This document shows, in pieces, positions 35,045 to 43,450 of a stretch of DNA of 64,000 bases. Both the position numbers and the translations under genes were made by a program. Every line of letters starts with the position of its first letter. The stretch's first letter is position 1. The notes beneath the pieces were generated by a model. That model was not told where the DNA came from, ran no database searches, and saw only the letters and a program-made list of their open reading frames with translations. The DNA comes from Mesorhizobium tamadayense (GTDB taxonomy: Bacteria > Pseudomonadota > Alphaproteobacteria > Rhizobiales > Rhizobiaceae), in assembly GCF_003863365.1 (NCBI RefSeq), contig NZ_RQXT01000021.1, positions 1-64,000 on the forward strand. Direction: 5' to 3'.

Positions 35045-35722
35045 ATGAAAAACCGGATCGCGCTTGCGCTTTCTTTCTCAGCCGTCATGGCGCCATTCGG
35101 CGCACATGCGGATAACACGACCTCGACGCGCATCGCGGCAGCGTTTGCTCTGCCGGCCCGCCCAGCGGTTTCGACCTTTTCCGATGCTGATCACGGATCG
35201 ACGATTGGCGGCGGGTGTGCGCCGGCAGATCGCGGGCGGGCCGCGGCCTTGGTGCGCCAGGTCGCCGAAGAAGAGGGCTTCGATCCCGATCTGACCGAAG
35301 CGGTTGCCTGGGCGGAAAGCGACATGGGCGGCAATCAAGGGCCGTCTCGCGCGGGCGCTCTCGGCATCATGCAGCTCATGCCGGCGACAGCGTCGCGTCT
35401 TGGTGTGGCCGACAGATGCGACGCGAAAGCCAATATCCGTGCCGGCGTCCGCTATCTGAAGGCGCTTTATGACGAGTTCCATGATCCGCTGTTGATGTTG
35501 GCGGCCTACAATGCAGGCGAGCAGAACGTTTACAAAGCCAACGGCATCCCGGTGAACGACGAGACCACGAAATACGTGGTCAAGGTGCTCAATCGCTGGA
35601 AGCTCGGCAAGCTGATCAAGGCTCCCCTTCCCACCCCTATTGACGATCATCGCGCAGGCGCGACCGACCCGGTCGATGGCGTCGCCTGGCAAGATGGTCA
35701 CGTCATGGATTTTGGCGACTGA
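35045..35722 (+). CDS. virB1: VirB1-type lytic transglycosylase
   Basis: A 225-residue periplasmic muramidase that opens peptidoglycan for T4SS assembly. A signal peptide (IALALSFSAVMAPFGAHA) precedes an SLT domain at about 65-190. The catalytic glutamate is E91 in AVAWAESDMGG, followed by GALGIMQLMPATA, ANIRAGVRYLKAL and LLMLAAYNAGEQNV. It begins the virB operon, 18 bases before virB2, directly after the operator-like inverted motif. A second transglycosylase domain is encoded further down in the same operon. Confidence 0.92.
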   Translation: MKNRIALALSFSAVMAPFGAHADNTTSTRIAAAFALPARPAVSTFSDADHGSTIGGGCAPADRGRAAALVRQVAEEEGFDPDLTEAVAWAESDMGGNQGPSRAGALGIMQLMPATASRLGVADRCDAKANIRAGVRYLKALYDEFHDPLLMLAAYNAGEQNVYKANGIPVNDETTKYVVKVLNRWKLGKLIKAPLPTPIDDHRAGATDPVDGVAWQDGHVMDFGD

Positions 35723-35740
35723 AAAAGGAGTGAGACGAGG

Positions 35741-36055
35741 ATGGATTATAAAAAGGCGGGCAGGTTCGCCCTGCAGTTTACGGCCGCCGCGGCGATCGGA
35801 ACGGCGTTGGCGCCGGCGAGCGCATACGCGCAGTCGGCTGCCCCGGTCGAGGGCGTGCTGGAATGGTTTGTCGGTGTCCTGCAGGGCAGCATTGCTCGAT
35901 CTTTCGGGATCATAGCAGTTTGCTTTCTCGGCTTCCTTGCCATGACCGGCAGGCTGGTGTGGATGATGGCGCTTTCGATCATCATCGGCATCGCTCTGGT
36001 CTTCGGTGCTGCAGCTCTGGTCGATTCCATCCGGTCCACCGCTGGAGGCGCGTGA
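35741..36055 (+). CDS. virB2: VirB2 major pilin
   Basis: A 104-residue prepilin with a long signal sequence ending near AYAQSAAP and two hydrophobic segments (IARSFGIIAVCFLGFLAMTG and MMALSIIIGIALVFGAAALV) separated by a short polar loop, the standard VirB2/TrbC form. The mature pilin would build the conjugative pilus. Preceded by AAAAGGAGTGAG, and followed three bases later by virB3. Confidence 0.9.
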   Translation: MDYKKAGRFALQFTAAAAIGTALAPASAYAQSAAPVEGVLEWFVGVLQGSIARSFGIIAVCFLGFLAMTGRLVWMMALSIIIGIALVFGAAALVDSIRSTAGGA

Positions 36056-36058
36056 CCG

Positions 36059-36352
36059 ATGGAGGACGAAGAGGTCTATGTCGAGCCGGTCAGCCTGCCC
36101 CTGACGCGCCCACCGATGAAATGGGGTGTGCGCTACGAGGTGTTCGCGCTTAACGGCATGGCTGCCGTCATCGGATTCATCGCGACCAGCAGCTTCACGC
36201 TCGGCCTCGGTCTATTCAGTGCGACCCATCTGATCAGCGCCTATCTGTGCCAGCGCGACCCGTACATCTTCCACATAGTCGAACGCCGACTGTCGAAACG
36301 GGACGCGGTGGCGAACTCGGGCTTTTGGGGCGCGAGGAGCTATTCACCGTGA
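36059..36352 (+). CDS. virB3: VirB3 inner-membrane T4SS component
   Basis: A 97-residue protein with the VirB3 pattern: short N-terminal VYVEPVSLPLTRPPMKWGV, then one or two hydrophobic segments (GMAAVIGFIATSSFTLGLGL) and a C-terminal HLISAYLCQRDPYIFHIVE. It assists VirB4 in pilus assembly. Its stop overlaps the GTG start of virB4 by three bases (GTGA). Confidence 0.88.
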   Translation: MEDEEVYVEPVSLPLTRPPMKWGVRYEVFALNGMAAVIGFIATSSFTLGLGLFSATHLISAYLCQRDPYIFHIVERRLSKRDAVANSGFWGARSYSP

Positions 36353-38751
36353 CCGTGAACGCCGACCTGAAATTCGCGAAAGCGCGCAAACGGGAAAAGC
36401 CGGTCGAGGCCCATGTCCCCTATTTGCGTCACGTCGACGACAATTTGGTGGTCACCAAAAGCGGCTTTCTACTCGGCGTCATCCAACTTGGCGGCCTGCC
36501 CTTCCAGACCATGGATCAGGCAGAGCTCAACAGCCGCCTGTTCAATCGCAACACGACATTCCGCAACCTGTCGACGTCCCGTTTTGCCGCCTATGCGACC
36601 ATCATCCGGCGTCACGTGACACCGGAGATTGAAGGGGATTTCGAAAACCCGTTCGTGGCCGAGCTCGATGCCCGCTACATGGACGAGTTGGGCTCGAAGA
36701 ACCTGTTCGTCAACGAGGCCTTTTTGACGCTGATCCGCCGCCCGATGGTCGGGCGTGTCGGCTGGGTCGACAAGGCGCTCAATGCGTTGCGCATCAGCAC
36801 GGCCGGCGAAGAGACACGTGATGAGGCCATGGCCGAACTGCACGATGTTCTCAATAGCGTGGTGAAAGACTTTTCGGCCTATGGCGCGCGGCTCCTGGGC
36901 GTGGTGACGCGGCGCGACAGTGTTTTTTCCGAACCTGCCGAATTCATCGCCAAGATCCTTGCCGGCGGCGCGGACATCGAAATGCCGCTGCCGCGCATGA
37001 GTTTGGCAACTGCCTGCGCAACGCGGCAAATCTTTTTCGGCAAATCCGCTCTGGAGATCAGGGGGGCGCAGACAAGCAAGATTGGCGCCATGGTGTCGAT
37101 CAAGGAATACCCGCCCTTCACGGCACCCGGCTCGCTGGATGGCCTGTTGCGGCTGCCGCATGAATTCATCCTGACGCAGTCGTTCGCGATTGAAGATCGC
37201 GTTACGGCCATGCGCCGCATCAACACCATCTCGAACCAGGTCAGCGGTTCGGATGAGGCCGGAACCACGGTCGAGGATTTAGTGCACGCTGGCGCCGACA
37301 AGCTTGCAGGTGGCGAGGTCATTTTCGGGCAGCACCACATGACGGTGATGGCGCTGGCTGCCGACATCCCAGGGCTCAACCGAACCTTGTCCGACATCAC
37401 CGCCGAACTGTCGCGCATGTCGATCGTCCCGGTGCGGGAAACGCTCAACACCGAACTTGCGTTTTGGGCACAGCTGCCCGGCAATTTCAGCTACATTGCG
37501 CGCCGCGCCCTGATCTCGTCGCTGAACTTTGCCGGGCTGTTCTCGGGCCACAATTTTCCCTCAGGCCAGCGTGAGGGACTGCACTGGAGGCGGCCGATCG
37601 CGCTCCTCGAGACGACAAGCCAGACAGCCTATTATTTCAACTTTCACGTTCACGACGTGGGTCACTTCACCGTTTTCGGACCGACCGGTTCGGGCAAGAC
37701 GGTCGTGCTGTCATTCCTGATGGCGCAGGCGATGCGGATTTCGCCGCGACCCCGCTCAGTCTACTTCGACTACATGCGGGGCGCCGAGCTCTTCATCCGC
37801 GCGCTCGGCGGCCGCTACGAAGTCATGGAGCCGATGCAGGCCACCGGCTTTGCGCCGCTCCAGCTGGACGACACGGCAGAAAACCGCACGTTTCTCGAGG
37901 GGCTGCTGCGCTACATCCTCACCCCTGACGACGGTTCGCTCGACGTGGCCGAAATGCGCGTGATCAACACGGCCGTCGACAAGGTCTACAAGATCCCGCG
38001 CCAACAGCGCACGTTCGAGCTGCTGCCGGAAGTGCTGCGCGGCTCGCTGGCGCCGGGGATGAACGATCTCGCGGCGCGCATTGAACCGTGGCTCGATCCT
38101 GGCGACAAGGGCTGGCTCTTCAACAACCCCGTCGATCTCGTCGATTTCTCGAAGCCGGTGGTCGGGTTCGACATGACAAAAATCCTGGCCGACAAAAAAT
38201 TGCGCTCGGCCGCCCTGCTTTACATCTTCCATCGGCTCGAAGAGATCATCGACGGCACGCCGCTTCTCATGTTCCTCGATGAAGGCTGGAAGCTGCTCGA
38301 TGACGACGTGTTTGCCGCCTTCATCAACGAGACGCTGAAAACGATCCGCCGGCGCAACGGTGTCGTCGGCTTTGGCACGCAGACGGCCGAGGATGTGGTC
38401 AACTCGTCGATCTCGTCCTCGCTGATCGAGCAGACGAAAACCAACATCTTTTTCCCCAATCCGAAGGCGAGCAAGGACTCCTACATGGCGCGCTTCTCGC
38501 TGACGGCGAAGGAGTTCGAGTTCGTGCGCCGCACCGCCAAGGAAACGCGCACCTTCCTGGTCAAGCATGACAGCGATTCCATCGTGGCCAAGCTCGACCT
38601 GTCGGGCATGCCCGACCTCATCAAGGTGCTGTCGACCAACGAAGCCAACATCAAGGAATGCGAACGGCTGCGCGAGATTTACGGGCAAGAGCCGGAAGCG
38701 TGGCTGCCATACCTTTGCGGATGGGAGAGCGAGCATGAAGAAGCGGCTTAG
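36349..38751 (+). CDS. virB4: VirB4 T4SS ATPase
   Basis: An 800-residue ATPase energising pilus assembly and DNA transfer at the inner membrane. The CagE/TrbE/VirB4 N-terminal domain contains HVPYLRHVDDNLVVTKSG. Walker A is FGPTGSGKT at about 443-451, and Walker B is TPLLMFLDEGWKLL. I chose GTG 36349, which overlaps the virB3 stop, over an open upstream extension that lies inside virB3. The last 17 bases overlap the start of the next gene. Length is usual for the family. Confidence 0.93.
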   Translation: MTVNADLKFAKARKREKPVEAHVPYLRHVDDNLVVTKSGFLLGVIQLGGLPFQTMDQAELNSRLFNRNTTFRNLSTSRFAAYATIIRRHVTPEIEGDFENPFVAELDARYMDELGSKNLFVNEAFLTLIRRPMVGRVGWVDKALNALRISTAGEETRDEAMAELHDVLNSVVKDFSAYGARLLGVVTRRDSVFSEPAEFIAKILAGGADIEMPLPRMSLATACATRQIFFGKSALEIRGAQTSKIGAMVSIKEYPPFTAPGSLDGLLRLPHEFILTQSFAIEDRVTAMRRINTISNQVSGSDEAGTTVEDLVHAGADKLAGGEVIFGQHHMTVMALAADIPGLNRTLSDITAELSRMSIVPVRETLNTELAFWAQLPGNFSYIARRALISSLNFAGLFSGHNFPSGQREGLHWRRPIALLETTSQTAYYFNFHVHDVGHFTVFGPTGSGKTVVLSFLMAQAMRISPRPRSVYFDYMRGAELFIRALGGRYEVMEPMQATGFAPLQLDDTAENRTFLEGLLRYILTPDDGSLDVAEMRVINTAVDKVYKIPRQQRTFELLPEVLRGSLAPGMNDLAARIEPWLDPGDKGWLFNNPVDLVDFSKPVVGFDMTKILADKKLRSAALLYIFHRLEEIIDGTPLLMFLDEGWKLLDDDVFAAFINETLKTIRRRNGVVGFGTQTAEDVVNSSISSSLIEQTKTNIFFPNPKASKDSYMARFSLTAKEFEFVRRTAKETRTFLVKHDSDSIVAKLDLSGMPDLIKVLSTNEANIKECERLREIYGQEPEAWLPYLCGWESEHEEAA

Positions 38752-39895
38752 CAGCGTGATCGCCGCGGCCGCGATCATGCCTGGGCAGATCACGGCTCTC
38801 CCGGCGCTGGCCCAGATCGCCGTCATCGACGGTTCCAACCTGGACAAGCGCGCGCAGGACGAAGAGCACAGCACGAAATCGCAAGAAACCAAACTCGACG
38901 AGAAGGAGAAGAAAAAGAGCCTCGTTTGCACCTATACGAACAAGTACAGGTCACAAATGTTCAGCCGCTCCCCTGGCGAGGCGCTGAGCCGCGACGCCGA
39001 AAACGCAAAGCTCATCCGTTACTATGCGCAAAAATATGGCGTTCCGGAGGGCCTGGCGCTGTCGGTCGCCTACCAGGAATCCCGCTTGGACAGCTGTGCC
39101 GGCTCGCACACCGGCGTCAAGGGCGTGATGCAACTGACAAAGGGAACGGGCAGGCAACTCGGCTTCGATCGCGACATCAATGAGCAAAACATCGAGGGTG
39201 GCGTCAAATATCTCGGCAAAGGCGTCGCACAATGCGGCGCCAGCAATTACAGCTGCCTGGCGAGCTTCTATAACGGCTCGAATGCCGCCGAACAGGCTGA
39301 GTGGGCTTCGGGCGTCGGCCGATGGCACGGCACCTTCGACAATTACGTCTCCAGCGGAGAGGCGCCGGCGGCGTCCCCGCCGGCGATCAGCATCGTGACC
39401 TCTAGCGGACCGGGCGGCGCCGCTCAAAGCGGCGCTCTCGATTCCCTCTCCAAAGCCGCAGCCGACCTCGACACCAGCTCCGCACAGATGACGGCCAATT
39501 CCTCGCAGATCGACGCGCTCGCCGGCGGCGTCGGACAAGTTGGCGAATACAAGGATGCCTGGGAGCTCAACTCGTCCGCTCGAAGTCTCAATGCCGGCGT
39601 GACCGGCCAATATATCAACCAGGCCTCGGATTTCACCGCCCTGCTCGGACAGTTCCTGTCGTTGAACAACGTCGGGGCCTCCCAGACCGCGCGGATCATT
39701 GCCGCGCCGCAAGAAGGATCCCCAAATCCATTTTCATGCGACCCGGCCGAGCTGCAACGGCTGCGGCTCGATCGCAGCCAATGGCTGCCCTGTGCCAGCC
39801 GGAGCGCCGAGAGCGGTTCGGGAACCACGCCGTCCGTGCAGATCAACGCCGATCCGACCGGCGCGGCTCGCGCGATCGAAGCAATCCAGGAATAG
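38735..39895 (+). CDS. Exported lytic transglycosylase with a VirB5-like mature N-terminus
   Basis: A 386-residue exported protein. A signal peptide ends at LPALA, and the mature start QIAVIDGSNLDKRAQ closely copies the mature start of VirB5 encoded just downstream (QIAVIDNANLDIARQ). An SLT-like domain follows at about 92-190, with a likely catalytic glutamate E115 in VAYQESRLDS and GVKGVMQLTKGTGRQLGF, then a long polar C-terminal part. This is the operon's second transglycosylase and may combine cell-wall cutting with pilus-tip or VirB5-like interactions. The gene overlaps virB4 by 17 bases. Confidence 0.78.
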   Translation: MKKRLSSVIAAAAIMPGQITALPALAQIAVIDGSNLDKRAQDEEHSTKSQETKLDEKEKKKSLVCTYTNKYRSQMFSRSPGEALSRDAENAKLIRYYAQKYGVPEGLALSVAYQESRLDSCAGSHTGVKGVMQLTKGTGRQLGFDRDINEQNIEGGVKYLGKGVAQCGASNYSCLASFYNGSNAAEQAEWASGVGRWHGTFDNYVSSGEAPAASPPAISIVTSSGPGGAAQSGALDSLSKAAADLDTSSAQMTANSSQIDALAGGVGQVGEYKDAWELNSSARSLNAGVTGQYINQASDFTALLGQFLSLNNVGASQTARIIAAPQEGSPNPFSCDPAELQRLRLDRSQWLPCASRSAESGSGTTPSVQINADPTGAARAIEAIQE

Positions 39896-39906
39896 GAGGT
39901 CTGAGA

Positions 39907-40641
39907 GTGAGAAAAATCACTTTCGCGGCATGTGTAACACTTCTGTCCAGCGTCGCTCATGCGCAGATCGCCGTCATCGACAATGCGAATTTGGACATTG
40001 CCCGCCAGAATGCGGACAACACCAATTCAATCATGGGCTCCAACAAGGACATCCTCGAGAAGAGCAATCAGATCCTGCAAGCCCTGACGGGCAGCCGCAA
40101 CGGCTCTCTCGGCATCGGCCAAATGGGCCTAGGCGGCAACATGTCGATTGCGCAGGCGCCGAGCTTCGGCTCGATCCTCAATGGCGGCTCCCTCTCCTTC
40201 GGCGGGCTGTCGCCGGAAATCCAGAAGATCGCCGGAGCGGTGATCAACGGCCTGCAGCTGGTCAAACAGCTCCAGCAAATCACCGGCAACGGCAGCAGTG
40301 CCGTCAACACGGCCTATAGCGGCAGCGTCAACGTCGCATCGCTGTTGAGCGCCCTCACCTCCCAAGCTTCTCAAGGGGTCGCGCAACGCGAACAGTCGTT
40401 GCAGTCGGCCAGCGGCCAGATCGGACAGTCCGATGACGTCAAAGGTTCGGTCGATCAGAACACGCGCATTCAGCTCGAGAACGCGCGTGCGGTCAACGAG
40501 CTCATCGGCGTCCAGAATGGCGCCGTCGCCGCGCTCAACGAGGAAATGAAGACCCGGCTGTTGCGGCAAAGCCAGGTGCAGAAGCTGATGACGCCGGCGC
40601 AAGTCAATCCGTTCCAGAACTTCGGCACAAGCGGGAACTGA
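39907..40641 (+). CDS. virB5: VirB5-like minor pilin
   Basis: A 244-residue secreted protein with signal peptide (ITFAACVTLLSSVAHA) and mature start QIAVIDNANLDIARQ. The long helical, asparagine- and glutamine-rich body (SNKDILEKSNQILQALTG, NTRIQLENARAVNELIGVQN) and the C-terminal MTPAQVNPFQNFG fit VirB5/TraC-type proteins located at the pilus tip. I chose GTG 39907, twelve bases after the previous stop and preceded by GGAGG. Confidence 0.82.
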   Translation: MRKITFAACVTLLSSVAHAQIAVIDNANLDIARQNADNTNSIMGSNKDILEKSNQILQALTGSRNGSLGIGQMGLGGNMSIAQAPSFGSILNGGSLSFGGLSPEIQKIAGAVINGLQLVKQLQQITGNGSSAVNTAYSGSVNVASLLSALTSQASQGVAQREQSLQSASGQIGQSDDVKGSVDQNTRIQLENARAVNELIGVQNGAVAALNEEMKTRLLRQSQVQKLMTPAQVNPFQNFGTSGN

Positions 40642-40665
40642 TCGTTGTCGTCAAAAGCGAAAAGG

Positions 40666-40854
40666 ATGCCAGCTTGGTGGCGGCGGGTCGGCGTGGCCGT
40701 CGCGGTCGCGATTGTCATGGTGAGCGGTTGCGCCCGGCCAGCTCGCGAGCTCAAGGCGCCCTGCGCGCCCCTGGCTTATGTGGGCGATGCGAGCTGCGGG
40801 CCCTTGAAGCCGGTCAACGCCCCGCCCTTCGATCGTGTTGTCGAGGATGGATGA
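40666..40854 (+). CDS. Small lipoprotein in the VirB7 position
   Basis: A 62-residue protein with a membrane segment (VGVAVAVAIVMVSGC) ending in a lipobox (MVSG followed by cysteine). The mature part has further cysteines. Size, lipobox and location between virB5 and virB6 match VirB7 or entry-exclusion (EexN-like) lipoproteins. The stop overlaps the virB6 start (ATGA), so the two are translated together. Confidence 0.72.
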   Translation: MPAWWRRVGVAVAVAIVMVSGCARPARELKAPCAPLAYVGDASCGPLKPVNAPPFDRVVEDG

Positions 40855-41858
40855 ACGGCCTGGCGACAAGCATTCTGGGAGGCATCGACGACGTCGGAAA
40901 GGGCTTTGTTTCCAGCGTCTACATGCAGCTTGGCTACGCGCTGGGGAATGTCTACGCGCTCATGCTCACCATTTACATAATTTGGTGGGGCTATTCGATC
41001 CTCAGCGGCCGCGAGACGATCTCTCCAATCGAGTCGGCATACCGCCTCGGTCGCGCGGTGGCCATCTATCTGTTGCTGAATGGATGGGGCACGTTTTCCG
41101 AGACGATCTACAAGCTCGTGCAGGCGGTGCCCAGCGAAATCGGCAAGATCATCGTCGGTGCCGTCTCGCGCGCCACAGGCAACCAGCTGTCGGATCAGGA
41201 TGCGATCCCGGCCCTGATCGACAATCTCTACCGCGGTGCCCAGGATGTTGCCAATCAGGTCTACAGCGGCACTTTTTACGACATATTCGGCGCGCTTCTT
41301 TCCACCATCGTGCTTCTGGCCGCCATCATCTTCTCGGCGCTTGCGATCGCCGCAATCATCGCAGCCAAGATCATGCTGTTCATCACCTTGGCGCTGGCGC
41401 CGGTCTGGATTATCCTTTGGCTCTACCGGTGGTCAACGCGGATGAGCGAGGGCTTCATCTCGCTGACCACCTATCTTATCATCCAGCAAATCCTCATATA
41501 CGGCTTCCTGGGCTTTTATTTTTCGCTGGTCAATCTTGCCTTGAACACTGCCACCTCGGGAGGCGCCAGCGTCGACAACAAGATGTCGATGGTCCTGCCG
41601 CTCGTCCTGGTCACGATCATCGGCATCTATGTGCTCATGCAAATCCCGGCGATCGCCTCGATCCTGAACGGCGGCGGCTATCTGAGCACAGTTGGCGCAT
41701 ACCGCTCTTATGGCAATGTGCCTGGCAATGTCGCCCGCTATTCCGGCGCGCGGTTTGTCGCAAACCGGTGGCAGCGGCTGAGATCATCCCGCACCAGCGA
41801 GGCGGCTCGCTCATCCATTCAGCAAGCGGCGCGCGATAACGCGAGGCCATTGGCATAG
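40851..41858 (+). CDS. virB6: VirB6 polytopic inner-membrane protein
   Basis: A 335-residue TrbL/VirB6 protein with six or more hydrophobic segments (VYALMLTIYIIWWGYSIL, IYLLLNGWG, LLSTIVLLAAIIFSALAIAAII, MLFITLALAPVWIILWLYRW, LVLVTIIGIYVLMQIPAIASIL). It forms part of the DNA channel at the inner membrane. The large central loop (about 95-160) is periplasmic as in VirB6. ATG 40851 overlaps the lipoprotein stop; a much longer upstream frame is only a shadow of that gene. Confidence 0.9.
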   Translation: MNGLATSILGGIDDVGKGFVSSVYMQLGYALGNVYALMLTIYIIWWGYSILSGRETISPIESAYRLGRAVAIYLLLNGWGTFSETIYKLVQAVPSEIGKIIVGAVSRATGNQLSDQDAIPALIDNLYRGAQDVANQVYSGTFYDIFGALLSTIVLLAAIIFSALAIAAIIAAKIMLFITLALAPVWIILWLYRWSTRMSEGFISLTTYLIIQQILIYGFLGFYFSLVNLALNTATSGGASVDNKMSMVLPLVLVTIIGIYVLMQIPAIASILNGGGYLSTVGAYRSYGNVPGNVARYSGARFVANRWQRLRSSRTSEAARSSIQQAARDNARPLA

Positions 41859-41922
41859 ACGCGCAGGCAACCGCCTGAGAAGTGCTGCTTGAGTGCCGCA
41901 GCGGGAGTTTGGCAATGAGGCT

Positions 41923-41940
41923 AAAGTAAAGTGACAAAAA
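41923..41940 (-). promoter_or_regulatory. Conjugation-regulon motif upstream of virB8
   Basis: AAAGTAAAGTGACAAAAA on the plus strand is the inverse of TTTTTGTCACTTTACTTT, one base from the motif seen at 34988, 57224 and 58893. It covers the GTG start of virB8, so it could block both transcription and translation, or mark an internal promoter of the virB8-virD4 half. Confidence 0.55.
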
Positions 41941-42650
41941 TGCAGGCAAGCATCCCCGCCGAGCCCGGCAGACTCGTTGACGAGCGCTACTATCAGGCCG
42001 GCGCGACATGGGAGGACGACACGCATAGGTCTCTGAGACGTTCGCGCACGCTGGCCTGGCTTGTCAGTGGCGTCGCGAGTGTCGTTGCGGGCCTGTCGTT
42101 GCTGACGCTCGTGCTCATCCTTCCGCTCAAGCAATTCGAGCCCTATGTGATCGAGGTCGACAAGACGACCGGATATCTCGAGGTTGCGCGCGCGCTGAAA
42201 CCCGGCGATCTGTCGCAGAATGAAGCGGTGACGGCCGCCAATATCGTCCGCTATATCCGCGCCCGCGAAACCTATGACGCGCGCGAGATCAAGCAGAACT
42301 ACGATCTTTCGCAGCTTTATTCGACGGGAACGGCGTCCAGGGATTTGACTTGGGCTTACACGCCGTCCAACGCGCAATCCCTCGACAAGCTCTACGGGCG
42401 CAACGTCACCATTTCCGTCGACGTCAAGTCGGTTTCACTGCTCAACACCACGACCGCTTCGGTGCGGTTCTCGACCACGACGCGTCGCGAGAATTCTTCC
42501 ACGACCGACAATTGGGTGGCCGTGGTCAAGTTCCGCTACACGACGACGCCGATCAAGAACGAATGGCGCTTCGACAATCCGCTTGGCTTCCAGGTGATCG
42601 AATACCGTCGCGACCAGGAATCCGCACCGACGGCGGGGAGCGCGCAATGA
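41931..42650 (+). CDS. virB8: VirB8 T4SS core protein
   Basis: A 239-residue bitopic protein that nucleates the channel. A cytoplasmic tail with RYYQAGATWEDD precedes a membrane segment (LAWLVSGVASVVAGLSLLTL at about 40-60), then the periplasmic NTF2-like domain with PYVIEVDKTTGYLEVA and VVKFRYTTTPIKNEWRFDNPLGF in pieces. I favour GTG 41931 because GAGG lies ten bases upstream; ATG 41940 is the alternative. Its stop overlaps the virB9 start by three bases. Confidence 0.9.
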   Translation: MTKMQASIPAEPGRLVDERYYQAGATWEDDTHRSLRRSRTLAWLVSGVASVVAGLSLLTLVLILPLKQFEPYVIEVDKTTGYLEVARALKPGDLSQNEAVTAANIVRYIRARETYDAREIKQNYDLSQLYSTGTASRDLTWAYTPSNAQSLDKLYGRNVTISVDVKSVSLLNTTTASVRFSTTTRRENSSTTDNWVAVVKFRYTTTPIKNEWRFDNPLGFQVIEYRRDQESAPTAGSAQ

Positions 42651-43450
42651 AGACCCACCTCGGCGCCGCCCTGTCGCTGCTGATTTTGCTTGGCTCGGCC
42701 AGCTCAGCTGCCGCGCGCGATCATCGTATCCGCTACGTGCCTTTCGACAACGACGATGTGACGACGGTCAACGCCGCGCTCGGCGTCTCCACGATGATCG
42801 AGCTCAGCCCATCCGAGGTCATCGAAACGGTTTCGGCCGGCGACACGAAAGGCTGGTCGATCGTGCCTAAACGCGGCTCGCGCTTTCTCTTCATCAAGCC
42901 GCTCGAACGGGACGCCTGGACGAACGTCAACGTCGTCACCGACCGGCGCGTCTATTCGTTGCTGCTCAAAGCCACCGACAGCGACCGCGACCGCGCATCG
43001 TTCCAGGTCCGGTTCAGATACGCTGATGAGGATCAAGACGCGCGTTTGCTTGCCCAGGCCCAGCAAAGCGCTGCCGATCCCGACCTCAAGAACCTCAACT
43101 ATGCCGATCTCAACTACAATTACGTCTATGTCGGCGATGACAGCCTGAAGCCGCGCGTTGCTTTCGACGACGGCACCAAGATGTTCCTGGAGTTCACCGG
43201 CGACATCCCGGCCATCTTCGTCGTCGACGAAAAAGGTCAGGAATCGCTGGTCAATCAGCGCACCCAGGGAAAATACACGATCGTCGACAAGATCGGCCGG
43301 CAATTCACGCTGAGGGCCGACGGCAAAACGCTCTGCCTCTACAATCGAGCCCGGCCGTCGAAGACGGATCCTGTCTCCGCCGTATACGGGCCGAGGAAGC
43401 TGGTGCGCGGGGCCGGCCCCTTCTCCGTCCCGACCGCGAGGGGACGATAG
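42647..43450 (+). CDS. virB9: VirB9 outer-membrane core complex protein
   Basis: A 267-residue periplasmic protein with signal peptide (LSLLILLGSASSAAA) and the VirB9/CagX domain: DHRIRYVPFDNDDVTTVN, GDTKGWSIVPKRGSRFLFIKPL, TNVNVVTDRRVYSLLL and the C-terminal LNYNYVYVGDDSLKPRVAFDDG in parts. It pairs with VirB7 and VirB10 in the outer-membrane ring. Virtually contiguous with virB8 and virB10. Confidence 0.92.
   Translation: MKTHLGAALSLLILLGSASSAAARDHRIRYVPFDNDDVTTVNAALGVSTMIELSPSEVIETVSAGDTKGWSIVPKRGSRFLFIKPLERDAWTNVNVVTDRRVYSLLLKATDSDRDRASFQVRFRYADEDQDARLLAQAQQSAADPDLKNLNYADLNYNYVYVGDDSLKPRVAFDDGTKMFLEFTGDIPAIFVVDEKGQESLVNQRTQGKYTIVDKIGRQFTLRADGKTLCLYNRARPSKTDPVSAVYGPRKLVRGAGPFSVPTARGR

Noticed and set aside
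37756..38931. A 391-codon open frame on the minus strand
   Set aside because: Antisense to virB4; no protein character and no start signal.
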